A stretch of 22,275 bases of DNA from a virus: IMG/VR virus record IMGVR_UViG_3300022843_000085, positions 1 through 22,275 of that record. The stretch is one strand, 5' to 3'. The position numbers and the translations under genes were made by a program. This document shows, piece by piece, positions 13,881 to 20,467 of the stretch; position 1 is the first letter of the stretch; each line of letters starts with the position of its first letter. Below the pieces are notes generated by a model, which did not search any database, was not told where the DNA came from, and saw only the letters and a program-made list of their open reading frames with translations.

Positions 13881-15261
13881 AATTTGTAAAGTAATAGACA
13901 ATTATTCCACTTGCTGACACAGTAAATATAGATGACCAAACTGCTAAATCAGTAAGACCATTAAATTTTGCATAAGCAAACATTGGAACACCAATAACTA
14001 AAGATGTCGTAATACCATAGAACATTCCTGGTTCTGATACTTTTTTATTAATTATTGTATAAATTGTCGGTATTAATGTTGATGCTCTTAATGTTCCATA
14101 GAAAATAAATAAATATAATATTTTCATATCAGGAATATTAGCAAGAGCAATTCCACCTATTGAAAGTAGAACCATTCCAGTTCTTGCATTAGTTAGTTTA
14201 TTTTTTGAATTAGGAATAATATCTGTACTTGCAATTGAAGATATAGAACACAATCCTGAATCTAATGTAGACACAAGACCAGATAATAACATCCAAACAA
14301 AAGGTATTAGAATAAATGTCGGCAATAATTCACTAACAGTTATTACATTGATTAGTTGTGCATTACCTCCTGCATCTATACCTAGACCGGCACCCATAAA
14401 TCCTATTACTGATGTAAATATTGGAACAACACCAAAGACTAATGCTGAAAGTAAAAATGATTTCTTGACTTCGTTTTGTTTTGTTGTAAATGCTCTTTGC
14501 CAAAAGGATTGATCACCAAATGGTCCTGCAAGTAATCCAATTGATACTACAATACCAAATGACCATGCAACTGATGAATCAAAGACATTAGAATACTCTC
14601 CAGAGATACCACCAATGCCTTTGACCATTACATCATAACCACCTCCTTGAATATAAACTAGAGGTACTACTACTAACACCACTATAAGTATTATTATCAT
14701 CTGCCAAACATCTGTCATAATTGAAGCCCTTATCCCTGATACAAATGAATAAGATAAAGCTATTGCTGTAAGTATAACTGTTACGACTGTATAATCTATT
14801 CCTGTTAAGTAAGTAACGACTGCACCACCAGCAAGTAGCTGAACAGCAAACTGACAAATAGAAAGAGCAGATAGACTAATGATATATAAAATCTGCACTC
14901 GTCTTGAATATCTAACATTCATATATTGAGCAAGTGTAAATCCATTTTTAAATTTGTTTCTTAAATATTGTGCAAAGTATGCAAAGATACAAAGACATAT
15001 TATGTTTGGTACTGTAAACCAAAAGACACCAGGCAATCCCTGTTGATATGCTTTTTGTGATGCTATGAATAGAGCTGGAGCCCATATCCAAGTAGCGGCA
15101 GTTGAAAATCCTGATTTCATAAAACCAACTTTTCTATCTGATACTAAAAAATTTGTATTTGTTTTAGATTCTTTTAAGTAGAAGTAAGATATTCCGAACA
15201 TGAATAATCCATAACTAATTAAAAGAATATAACCTGTTGAGGTACTTAATAGTGTTTCCAT
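13852..15261 (-). CDS. Sodium:solute symporter, SSS family
   Basis: The 469-residue integral membrane protein has about 12-13 hydrophobic segments from TSTGYILLISYGLFMFG to GIIVYYFTN. SSS hallmarks include STAATWIWAPALFIASQ (TM1-2, 53-69), SGIRASIMTDVWQ (175-187), GPFGDQSFWQRAFTTK (246-261) and SGLVSTLDSGLCSISS followed by ASTDI (327-348). S331-T332 align with the Ser-Thr of the Na2 sodium site known in PutP. GDQ-x-WQRA resembles urea/proton (DUR3) and related permeases, but the substrate cannot be read. Length is normal and the frame intact. It sits 4 nt after a ParB-like gene, with AAGGA upstream, and overlaps the IbrA-like gene, so it is in the phage operon. Confidence 0.9.
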   Translation of the reverse strand: METLLSTSTGYILLISYGLFMFGISYFYLKESKTNTNFLVSDRKVGFMKSGFSTAATWIWAPALFIASQKAYQQGLPGVFWFTVPNIICLCIFAYFAQYLRNKFKNGFTLAQYMNVRYSRRVQILYIISLSALSICQFAVQLLAGGAVVTYLTGIDYTVVTVILTAIALSYSFVSGIRASIMTDVWQMIIILIVVLVVVPLVYIQGGGYDVMVKGIGGISGEYSNVFDSSVAWSFGIVVSIGLLAGPFGDQSFWQRAFTTKQNEVKKSFLLSALVFGVVPIFTSVIGFMGAGLGIDAGGNAQLINVITVSELLPTFILIPFVWMLLSGLVSTLDSGLCSISSIASTDIIPNSKNKLTNARTGMVLLSIGGIALANIPDMKILYLFIFYGTLRASTLIPTIYTIINKKVSEPGMFYGITTSLVIGVPMFAYAKFNGLTDLAVWSSIFTVSASGIIVYYFTNYGSIKKKRN

Positions 15262-15265
15262 TTTT

Positions 15266-15904
15266 TTATTTCCTTACCAAAAACATCACAGACTCTGCAA
15301 ATGTTTTTAAATTGTTTGTTTCTTTTATGTTATTTAATACTTTGTATAATTCTTTCCTGTCTTCTTCTGTAAGTAGGATAGAAAATTCTACAAATCTTTG
15401 GTTCTCATCTGATGGATTAGAAAATGTGTTTGAAGTTCTAACAGTTTCATCACCACCTTCTTCTTGATTATTTTTTATATTTCTATCGGTTTCCATTTCT
15501 TGAAATCTTAATTTAATATAATCAAATTCACCCTCATCAAATCCAAGCAGTTGTTCGTCTATTTGATTTTTATCTATTAATTCTGAAATTTCTTTAACAG
15601 CTAAATCCCAATCCCAAGCAGTTTCTTCATGACTTCTGTTATCCATGAATCTATATGCTTTTACCTTTTCTTCAGAAAGTCCAACTGCTTTAAAAACTGG
15701 TACTTCTCTAAATCCAAGTTTTTCAGCCGCCTTATGTCTTGTGTGTCCAGCAATTATAATATTATTTTCATCAACTACGATTGGTTGTTGCCACCCAAAT
15801 TCTTTTAGACTTAAAGCAACTTTATCAACTGCTTTATCTGAAATTTTTCGTGGATTATTTTCGTATGGTTTTATTTCTGTTATACTTATTGTTTCAATAT
15901 TCAT
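15266..15904 (-). CDS. ParB-like nuclease-domain protein
   Basis: The 212-residue protein has a phage-type ParB N-terminal domain: ITEIKPYENNPRKISDKAVD, EFGWQQPIVVDENNIIIAGH and TRHKAAEKLGFREVPVF (AGHTRHKAA, 52-60), then YRFMDNRSHEETAWDWD. These domains bind CTP or nucleic acids, and are often fused to DNA methylases in phages; no methylase is fused here. The C-terminal half is an acidic linker plus FVEFSILLTEEDRKELYKVL. ATG 15904 is chosen over a TTG at 15916. It is followed after 4 nt by the symporter. A different ParB type from the IbrB-like protein; role unknown, possibly DNA modification, partition or regulation. Confidence 0.82.
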   Translation of the reverse strand: MNIETISITEIKPYENNPRKISDKAVDKVALSLKEFGWQQPIVVDENNIIIAGHTRHKAAEKLGFREVPVFKAVGLSEEKVKAYRFMDNRSHEETAWDWDLAVKEISELIDKNQIDEQLLGFDEGEFDYIKLRFQEMETDRNIKNNQEEGGDETVRTSNTFSNPSDENQRFVEFSILLTEEDRKELYKVLNNIKETNNLKTFAESVMFLVRK

Positions 15905-15948
15905 AAATAGGGACAATTTCCACTCTCGCTTTATTGCCCCAAACCTTT

Positions 15949-16602
15949 CTATCTGTTTTTGTATGGCTTGTAAAATACAAAGTTGTTATCTTTAATTGTT
16001 TTTAAAAAATTTTCCCATTTATCTTTATCTTTATCAAATCCATTTATTAAAAGTTCTCGGTCATATTTATCCATATTACCAATCATTTCCCATGCTCGTT
16101 TTTCCAACATAGCTCTTGGATTTAATTTTTTATTTTGATCTACTTTAGTCTTATAAAATATATTAGTCCTTTTTGTAATTTTATTCAATGTATTTTGTAT
16201 GATATTTATATTAACATAGTTCTTACCCTCCTCTTTCTTACCCTCCTCTTTTTCCTTATTGTATTTATTATATGTATTTATTAGTGAGTAATTTTTGCTC
16301 GGTGTTTGACCCTCCTTTTTCCATTTCTGTGGTTTCTGTATATGTACTGTGTACAAGTTGGAGTTGTGCGTTCTCTTAACCCAAGAAATAAACTTCCATT
16401 TCTTGAATTTCTGTAAAATTTTGGATATAGTTCTGGAAGAAAGGTCTAGGTGTTTAGATATGTAATCAACAGAAAAAAATAATTCTTTATACATTTGGTT
16501 GTATTTTATAAAAAAACATAGAACCTTAATTTGATTACCAGTTAATTTGTAATCAAAAATATATTTTTCAGGTAATACTATAAATTTTTCCTGTTCCACC
16601 AT
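15949..16602 (-). CDS. Winged-helix DNA-binding protein, probable replication initiator
   Basis: The 217-residue protein has an N-terminal winged helix (about 18-88): LTGNQIKVLCFFIKYNQ, SVDYISKHLDLSSRTISKIL (recognition helix), KFISWVKRTHNSNLYTV (wing). This is the layout of phage and plasmid replication proteins of the O or RepA-N type. A lysine-rich linker (YNKEKEEGKKEEGK) separates it from a basic C-terminal region. Position next to VRR-NUC and HNH genes in the early operon fits a replication role, but a transcriptional function cannot be excluded. The ATG has a weak ribosome site and lies 23 nt after the VRR-NUC stop. Confidence 0.65.
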   Translation of the reverse strand: MVEQEKFIVLPEKYIFDYKLTGNQIKVLCFFIKYNQMYKELFFSVDYISKHLDLSSRTISKILQKFKKWKFISWVKRTHNSNLYTVHIQKPQKWKKEGQTPSKNYSLINTYNKYNKEKEEGKKEEGKNYVNINIIQNTLNKITKRTNIFYKTKVDQNKKLNPRAMLEKRAWEMIGNMDKYDRELLINGFDKDKDKWENFLKTIKDNNFVFYKPYKNR

Positions 16603-16625
16603 TTACATTCTTATAATAGTTTTTA

Positions 16626-17012
16626 TCATTTTACAACTTCGCTTTTTGGTTGTGTTTCAATAAACTTACCATGTTTTCTTACAATGGAATATATATCATC
16701 TTTAATATCTCCAAAGTCGCCTTTCAATATGTAGTGTGGTGTTCTTAACTTGACACTATTCTCATACCAAATTTTTTGAGTATCTGCTAATCTGCCTATT
16801 TTTGATTTTAATTCTATGTAGACTATTCTACCTGCTGGAAATTCTAATATTAAATCTGGACATCCAGGTTTCAATCCCATTTTAATTAATAACATTTTAT
16901 TTTGTAACGATCTTTTGCCACCATTTGCTATATGAAAATATCTAAATTGATATTTATCCTGGAGGTAATATAAAAATTTACATACTTCAATTTGTGTCTT
17001 GTATTCTTTCAT
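16626..17012 (-). CDS. VRR-NUC domain nuclease
   Basis: The 128-residue protein is a stand-alone VRR-NUC: FRYFHIANGGKRS, MGLKPGCPDLIL (PD at 52-53), IVYIELKSKIGRLADTQKIW (E67, K69, Q79). This is the PD-(D/E)xK-type nuclease core typical of phages. The family includes structure-specific nucleases that act at branched DNA. ATG 17012 overlaps the previous stop as TAATG. Likely involved in phage DNA processing or recombination. The motif set is complete and the length is normal. Confidence 0.9.
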   Translation of the reverse strand: MKEYKTQIEVCKFLYYLQDKYQFRYFHIANGGKRSLQNKMLLIKMGLKPGCPDLILEFPAGRIVYIELKSKIGRLADTQKIWYENSVKLRTPHYILKGDFGDIKDDIYSIVRKHGKFIETQPKSEVVK

Positions 17013-17251
17013 TAACAAATACTTCCAACTAACATTCCTGTATCATCTTTTAGATACCAACCCTGACTCATGGGTCCTTTGTTTTTATAATTCCAAGTAT
17101 GATATGATATTTGTTCTCTTATTTCATCAGCTTTATCTGAACATTCTAAAACTAATTCTTCATTTGTTTTGCTATTATTTATAAATTCATATTTTCTATA
17201 TTCTATTTCACCTGAAAAATTCAGGATAATAATAATAACTACATACTTCAT
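17012..17251 (-). CDS. 79-residue hypothetical protein with hydrophobic N-terminus
   Basis: It begins MKYVVIIIILNFSGEIEYRK, a short hydrophobic stretch too brief for a secure signal peptide, then a soluble region with LECSDKADEIREQ and PMSQGWYLKDD. No family recognised. The start overlaps the HNH stop (ATGA) and the stop overlaps the VRR-NUC start (TAATG), so it is certainly in the operon. Confidence 0.65.
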   Translation of the reverse strand: MKYVVIIIILNFSGEIEYRKYEFINNSKTNEELVLECSDKADEIREQISYHTWNYKNKGPMSQGWYLKDDTGMLVGSIC

Positions 17252-17574
17252 GACCAGTCAAAATGACTTTTAAATTTATCAAATAAACCTTTTCTTATTT
17301 TTTTATCAGGACTTTCAGCACAAAGTGCTAATGCTTTTGCTACTGGATTTATTTTATATAAATGCCAAAACATTCTTTCATTCATTGAATGCTGTTCTTG
17401 ATGATGTTCTATACAAAGGGGTACTACAAAACTATCACAGGGTTTCATTCCCATTCCAGCACCAGTATATCTTATATGTGCTGATTGAACATCAGTTCTG
17501 CCACAAATTGTGCAACCATGTTGTGAAACAAATTGTAGATGTGTTCTACTTCTTATCTTGTTTTTTAATGCCAT
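17248..17574 (-). CDS. HNH-like zinc-binding endonuclease (DUF968-like)
   Basis: The 108-residue protein has C21-x2-C24 (GCTICGRTDVQ), H33 in SAHIR, GMGMKPCDSFVVPLC (C54) and IEHHQEQH, then NERMFWHLYKI. This order (CxxC, HxR, G-x-KP-D-x-x-x-PLC-x-x-HH-x-x-x-H) is that of small HNH proteins in phage recombination modules, which cut branched or single-strand-containing DNA. It overlaps the wHTH gene by 29 nt and the next gene by 4 nt. Placed between DNA-binding and VRR-NUC genes, it probably acts in phage replication or recombination. Confidence 0.85.
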   Translation of the reverse strand: MALKNKIRSRTHLQFVSQHGCTICGRTDVQSAHIRYTGAGMGMKPCDSFVVPLCIEHHQEQHSMNERMFWHLYKINPVAKALALCAESPDKKIRKGLFDKFKSHFDWS

Positions 17575-17902
17575 AATAATCCATAACCTCTAAAGCTCTT
17601 AACTTATAAATTATTTCTGACTTTCCAGCATCATTTTTTTTTGTTTTTTCTGTATCCATAATAATGCCTAATAGCTTCATTTCTGTAGTTCTCGGTCTAA
17701 TTGTAAGTATATTTTTTTTTAATCTTAATGCTAGTTCTGTACCTGTAAGTCCATCAGGGAATACTGACTCTAACTCTATAGCAATCATTTTTTTAATTCT
17801 GCTTATATATGGATTAATTTCTTCTGCTGATTGAATACTGGTTCTTACACCTCTGTGTCCAGCTACATTTGGATATTTATCAAAATCAAATTCATCTTGC
17901 AT
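17546..17902 (-). CDS. Winged-helix-like phage protein
   Basis: The 118-residue protein has LTGTELALRLKKNILTIRPRTTEMKLLG followed by GIIMDTEKTKKNDAGKSEIIYKLRA. Helix, recognition-like helix with RPR-x-TE, and a wing with a K-x-x-x-x-G-K-S-E-I-x-Y-x-L strand pair match small phage winged-helix proteins of unknown function. The first 40 residues are polar (DEFDFDKYPNVAGHRG). TAATG overlap with the upstream gene. It may regulate the operon or aid replication. Confidence 0.65.
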   Translation of the reverse strand: MQDEFDFDKYPNVAGHRGVRTSIQSAEEINPYISRIKKMIAIELESVFPDGLTGTELALRLKKNILTIRPRTTEMKLLGIIMDTEKTKKNDAGKSEIIYKLRALEVMDYYGIKKQDKK

Positions 17903-18093
17903 TATAATCTTTCTAATGTTTTTATTATTTCTTTTTTTATATAAGGTATTCTTTCATCTTTATTTTCAGGTAACATTATAAATATATCTCTTTCTGCTAA
18001 TTTACATAAATCATCTAACACTCTTTCTAATATCATTTGTTTAAATTCTTCGCTTTGTGTTGGGTCTTTCATAATAGGTTTATCTTCAAGCAT
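17902..18093 (-). CDS. 63-residue helical hypothetical protein
   Basis: MLEDKPIMKDPTQSEEFKQM... is highly charged and predicted helical (ILERVLDDLCKLAERDIFIML ... YIKKEIIKTLERL). No recognised family. It overlaps the preceding gene by 8 nt and the next as TAATG. No further role can be read. Confidence 0.6.
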   Translation of the reverse strand: MLEDKPIMKDPTQSEEFKQMILERVLDDLCKLAERDIFIMLPENKDERIPYIKKEIIKTLERL

Positions 18094-18319
18094 TGTTTCT
18101 CATTTCATTAAAGCTGGGACTCTTGCCTCTGCAAGAAATTGTATATCCCTTTAAAATAACTGATTGACCAACTAACAAATTGTTTACCTTACGAAATTGC
18201 ATAGTTGAAATATTTCCAATTATACTCATCAAACCTAATCTACCAGCATTAAAATCTGAACTGATAGTTAGGTTCTGAACATTTCCATTTTTGAGTATAT
18301 TGTATTTAGCGAAACTCAC
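18086..18319 (-). CDS. 77-residue hypothetical protein, GTG start
   Basis: I place the start at GTG 18319, which overlaps the upstream TAG (TAGTG) and has GGAGG 7 nt before it. An ATG at 18355 would overlap the upstream gene by 37 nt without a better ribosome site. The product (MSFAKYNILKNGNVQNLTIS ... GKSPSFNEMRNNA) looks beta-rich, with no recognised domain. It is the second gene of the leftward early operon. Confidence 0.6.
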   Translation of the reverse strand: MSFAKYNILKNGNVQNLTISSDFNAGRLGLMSIIGNISTMQFRKVNNLLVGQSVILKGYTISCRGKSPSFNEMRNNA

Positions 18320-18579
18320 TAAACTGCCTCCATCATTCCAAATGGTACTCTCCATTTTTGACCATCAACATTTACAACAGCTTTAGTTATATTTAGTTTT
18401 TCAACTGTTCCAGTTCTCTTTCTACCATTCGGTCTTCCAAACTGAACAGCTAATCCAACTTTAAATTGAGAACCAGCTTCACCATGTAATTGTTTTCTTC
18501 TCATATTAATTGTTGCTACAATAGATGATATTTCATCTTTGTTCATTTTTAGTATTTCATTGTGTATTTCTATTTTCAT
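18319..18579 (-). CDS. KOW/tudor-like small phage protein
   Basis: The 86-residue product starts at ATG 18579, with AAGGAG 7 nt upstream. An N-terminal helix (EILKMNKDEISSIVATINMRRKQL) is followed by a small beta domain: KVGLAVQFGRPNGRKRTGTV, EKLNITKAVVNVDGQKWRVP. The FGRPNG-x-K-x-x-GTV-x-K-x-N turn-strand pattern is common in small phage proteins resembling KOW or SH3-like folds, often nucleic-acid or polymerase associated. It is the first gene after promoter 18607-18636. An upstream in-frame extension to 18636 would cover the promoter and is rejected. Confidence 0.7.
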   Translation of the reverse strand: MKIEIHNEILKMNKDEISSIVATINMRRKQLHGEAGSQFKVGLAVQFGRPNGRKRTGTVEKLNITKAVVNVDGQKWRVPFGMMEAV

Positions 18580-18606
18580 TGTTTTCTCCTTTTTAGTTAT
18601 TCTGAT

Positions 18607-18636
18607 ACTGTACTCTATCGCACCAATACCTGTCAA
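18607..18636 (-). promoter_or_regulatory. Sigma-70-like promoter for the leftward early operon
   Basis: On the minus strand, TTGACA (18636-18631), 18-bp spacer, TACAGT (18612-18607). A transcript starting about 7 nt later begins near AATAACTAAAAAGGAG and reaches the ATG at 18579. Shares the leader module with promoters at 10792, 18732 and 20617. Confidence 0.7.
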
Positions 18637-18679
18637 TAGTTATTATTATTTTATATTAAAGGGTATATAGAGGAACAAA

Positions 18680-18724
18680 ACCAGTACAACCTGAGCTGGT
18701 AATAAATAATATTAATTATTAATA
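18680..18724. promoter_or_regulatory. Divergent control region with two inverted repeats
   Basis: The 208-nt gap between divergent operons (18580-18787) contains ACCAG-(11 nt)-CTGGT at 18680-18700 and TATTAAT-T-ATTAATA at 18710-18724. Both lie between the two facing-away promoters, suitable for an operator that controls both operons or for an AT-rich origin. The rest of the gap holds only the promoters and ribosome sites. Confidence 0.4.
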
Positions 18725-18731
18725 ATATGTA

Positions 18732-18759
18732 TTGACTTAACTATCCGATTTGGTATCGT
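18732..18759 (+). promoter_or_regulatory. Sigma-70-like promoter for the rightward small-gene operon
   Basis: TTGACT (18732-18737), 16-bp spacer, TATCGT (18754-18759). Predicted start near ATAACAAAAACAGGAG, about 20 nt before the ATG at 18788. A TATAAC at 18765 has no matching -35. It is a weaker match to consensus than the other copies. Confidence 0.6.
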
Positions 18760-18787
18760 CTTCGTATAACAAAAACAGGAGAAAAAA

Positions 18788-19084
18788 ATGACACAAACAA
18801 ATGAAATAACAAACTTGGAAATGGAAAACATGGACAAGAAAAGAGAGTTAATTAAAAGTATGGTTCAAGTTGCAATTAAAATGCAAAAAGAATTATCTTT
18901 TACTAATCCAAATACAGCGACTGATGAAGATGCTTTCGCTTTAATGCTTACTAACTATTTCGGTCATGATGGAAAATCTATCAAAGAAATAACTTGTAGT
19001 GCATTAGAAGATTCTAACTTTCATTCTTTTAATGATAAGTTTGAAAAACTTTGGAATAAAGAAATGGAGGATAATAATGAGTAG
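18788..19084 (+). CDS. 98-residue acidic hypothetical protein
   Basis: First gene of the rightward small-gene operon, with CAGGAG 7 nt before the ATG. Predicted helical and acidic: KKRELIKSMVQVAIKMQKEL, then EDAFALMLTNYFGHDGKSIKEI and a C-terminal FEKLWNKEMEDNNE. No recognised family. The stop overlaps the next start by 8 nt. Early position and lack of homology are typical of phage host-takeover genes, but that is inference only. Confidence 0.7.
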   Translation: MTQTNEITNLEMENMDKKRELIKSMVQVAIKMQKELSFTNPNTATDEDAFALMLTNYFGHDGKSIKEITCSALEDSNFHSFNDKFEKLWNKEMEDNNE

Positions 19085-19421
19085 ACATAATTCTCATAAA
19101 AAAATTATTTCTTCTAAACAAAAAGAAGAAGTATATCTAGAGTTGCATTATAAGTATCCAACTAAATATGGATTCTTTATTTGTTATCTTAATTATGGTG
19201 GTTCTAATTTAGATCATAAGCTGGCAAGCTATGATGATACTTATGGTCCATTTGGTACTCTTGCAACTGCACAAAAACATTTTAAAAAATATATTACCAA
19301 TAGAAGTGTTGATGAAAAACATCTTTATTCAATAAGAGGTACTGAATATAAAACAGATCGTGGTTTCAATACAATTTGGTATGCAACAGGTGAGGAGGTT
19401 AGTTATGAAACTATTAACTAA
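19077..19421 (+). CDS. 114-residue hypothetical protein
   Basis: ATG 19077 has GGAGG 6 nt upstream; a frame-start at 19032 inside the previous gene lacks one. Basic N-terminus (MSRHNSHKKIISSKQKEE), then an aromatic-rich alpha/beta region (YKYPTKYGFFICYLNYGG; GTLATAQKHFKKYI; SIRGTEYKTDRGFNTIWYA). No recognised family. Overlaps the next gene by 17 nt. Confidence 0.65.
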   Translation: MSRHNSHKKIISSKQKEEVYLELHYKYPTKYGFFICYLNYGGSNLDHKLASYDDTYGPFGTLATAQKHFKKYITNRSVDEKHLYSIRGTEYKTDRGFNTIWYATGEEVSYETIN

Positions 19422-19719
19422 AGAAATAGAAAAAAGACTTATCAAAAACTATGAGGTAAATAAAGATAAGGCAGAAACTGTTAATCATAAAGTTGTCTTA
19501 AAACTTTTTAATCCAACAGGAATTGGCACTTGGTATTTAACTGAATACAATCCTGAAACTAAAATAGCTTTTGGATTATCTTGTTTGCAAGATAAAGAAC
19601 TTGGATATGTTAGTCTTGATGAAATACAGGATTTCAAAGGTAGATTTGGATTAGGTATTGAAAGAGATATAATGTTTGAATCAAATAAATTAACATTAGA
19701 GGAGTGCAGAAACTTATGA
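19405..19719 (+). CDS. DUF2958 family protein
   Basis: The 104-residue product opens MKLLTKEIEKRLIKNYEVNK and contains VVLKLFNPTGIGTWYLTEY, ELGYVSLDEIQDFKGRFGLG and IERDIMFESNKLTLEE. The KLLT, F-x-P-x-G-x-x-TWY-x-TE, G-Y-x-SL-x-E and G-L-x-IERD segments match DUF2958, a small family found on plasmids, conjugative elements and phages, of unknown function. ATG 19405 is preceded by GGAGG 6 nt upstream. It ends in an ATGA overlap. Family recognition is good; no biochemical role can be given. Confidence 0.82.
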   Translation: MKLLTKEIEKRLIKNYEVNKDKAETVNHKVVLKLFNPTGIGTWYLTEYNPETKIAFGLSCLQDKELGYVSLDEIQDFKGRFGLGIERDIMFESNKLTLEECRNL

Positions 19720-19904
19720 GTACAGATATGACACCATTATTATTTGATGGTTGGAAAATAGAAATAAAAATGACTGATGGTAATAAATTGAATCTTTACA
19801 AAGAACATTTGCCTGATGATTTATCCAGGAAAATAGAAAATGTATGCAGAGATCACTTTGATACACATTATGATGAAATGATAACTAAACATAGAGGAGG
19901 ATAA
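19716..19904 (+). CDS. 62-residue hypothetical protein
   Basis: MSTDMTPLLFDGWKIEIKMT... with a helical C-terminal half (DDLSRKIENVCRDHFDTHY) and end KHRGG. ATG 19716 overlaps the DUF2958 stop (ATGA), with GAGGAG 11 nt upstream; a GTG at 19704 is less likely. The final codons carry GAGGAGG, the ribosome site of the next gene. No recognised family. Confidence 0.6.
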   Translation: MSTDMTPLLFDGWKIEIKMTDGNKLNLYKEHLPDDLSRKIENVCRDHFDTHYDEMITKHRGG

Positions 19905-20060
19905 ATGACAATAAAAATTAATTTAAAAGATGCAGATATTAAAGAATTATATTGTTATGAGATTGCTTTAATGAATACAGTTGTTAATCTTCAAAATGAA
20001 ATAACTGATATTAGAGAAAGAAGAAAACAATTAGAAAATAAACAAAAAAAGGAAAACTAA
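19905..20060 (+). CDS. 51-residue coiled-coil peptide
   Basis: MTIKINLKDADIKELYCYEI... then VNLQNEITDIRERRKQLENK. ATG 19905 directly follows the previous stop and has GGAGG 5 nt upstream, a strong initiation signal. The C-terminal half is a charged coiled coil. No family recognised. Confidence 0.6.
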   Translation: MTIKINLKDADIKELYCYEIALMNTVVNLQNEITDIRERRKQLENKQKKEN

Positions 20061-20061
20061 A

Positions 20062-20430
20062 ATGGGATGGGATAATTATACTCAACACGAAAAATCATCT
20101 TCAGATACACCAACCTCTTGCACAAAAGAACAGGTTGGAATGAAAGAGTATGAGGTTGAAGTAGATGTTGTATTTACAGTTAAGTACAAGGTTCTAGCAA
20201 AAGATAAGTCAGATTTGATAGATAAGAAAATGTATTTAGCTGGTTGCGAGTTAGAAATAGAAAAAGATGATCAATACTCTGATTGTTATGACATAAGATG
20301 TAAAAATTGGGGTACTGAAAAAGAGAAAGAATCTGAAACTGGAAGAGAGGTTGTAGCAAATATTATAGAACCTGAAGAACCTAAAGCAGATGATAATTAT
20401 GATTATGAATTAGAACACAAAACTTTTTAA
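20062..20430 (+). CDS. 122-residue acidic hypothetical protein
   Basis: Low-complexity polar N-terminus (MGWDNYTQHEKSSSDTPTS), then a small alpha/beta segment EVEVDVVFTVKYKVLAKDKS, and a strongly acidic C-terminus (NIIEPEEPKADDNYDYELE). A second ATG at residue 27, preceded by AGGTTGGA, could start a shorter product. Acidic, early-expressed phage proteins sometimes mimic DNA, but there is no specific evidence here. It is the last gene before the RNA region. Confidence 0.6.
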   Translation: MGWDNYTQHEKSSSDTPTSCTKEQVGMKEYEVEVDVVFTVKYKVLAKDKSDLIDKKMYLAGCELEIEKDDQYSDCYDIRCKNWGTEKEKESETGREVVANIIEPEEPKADDNYDYELEHKTF

Positions 20431-20431
20431 C

Positions 20432-20461
20432 TTGACAAAAGATACATTATGGAATTATACA
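20432..20461 (+). promoter_or_regulatory. Promoter for the structured RNA at 20468-20591
   Basis: TTGACA (20432-20437), 18-bp spacer, TATACA (20456-20461), placed immediately after the stop of the acidic gene. It lacks the ATAACAAAAA leader of the other promoters and has no good ribosome site behind it, which suits a noncoding transcript. Confidence 0.65.
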
Positions 20462-20467
20462 GTTTAT

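Noticed and set aside
14633-14857. Minus-strand open frame inside the symporter
   Set aside because: Out of frame with the intact symporter, with Cys/Ser-rich nonsense-like composition and no ribosome site.
13878-15916. Shared AGTGGAA..ATTGTC sequence upstream of the IbrA-like and ParB-like starts, as a possible regulatory motif
   Set aside because: In the first case it is symporter coding sequence (SGIIV), so the match is probably chance; TTG starts at 13901 and 15916 were rejected for the nearby ATGs.
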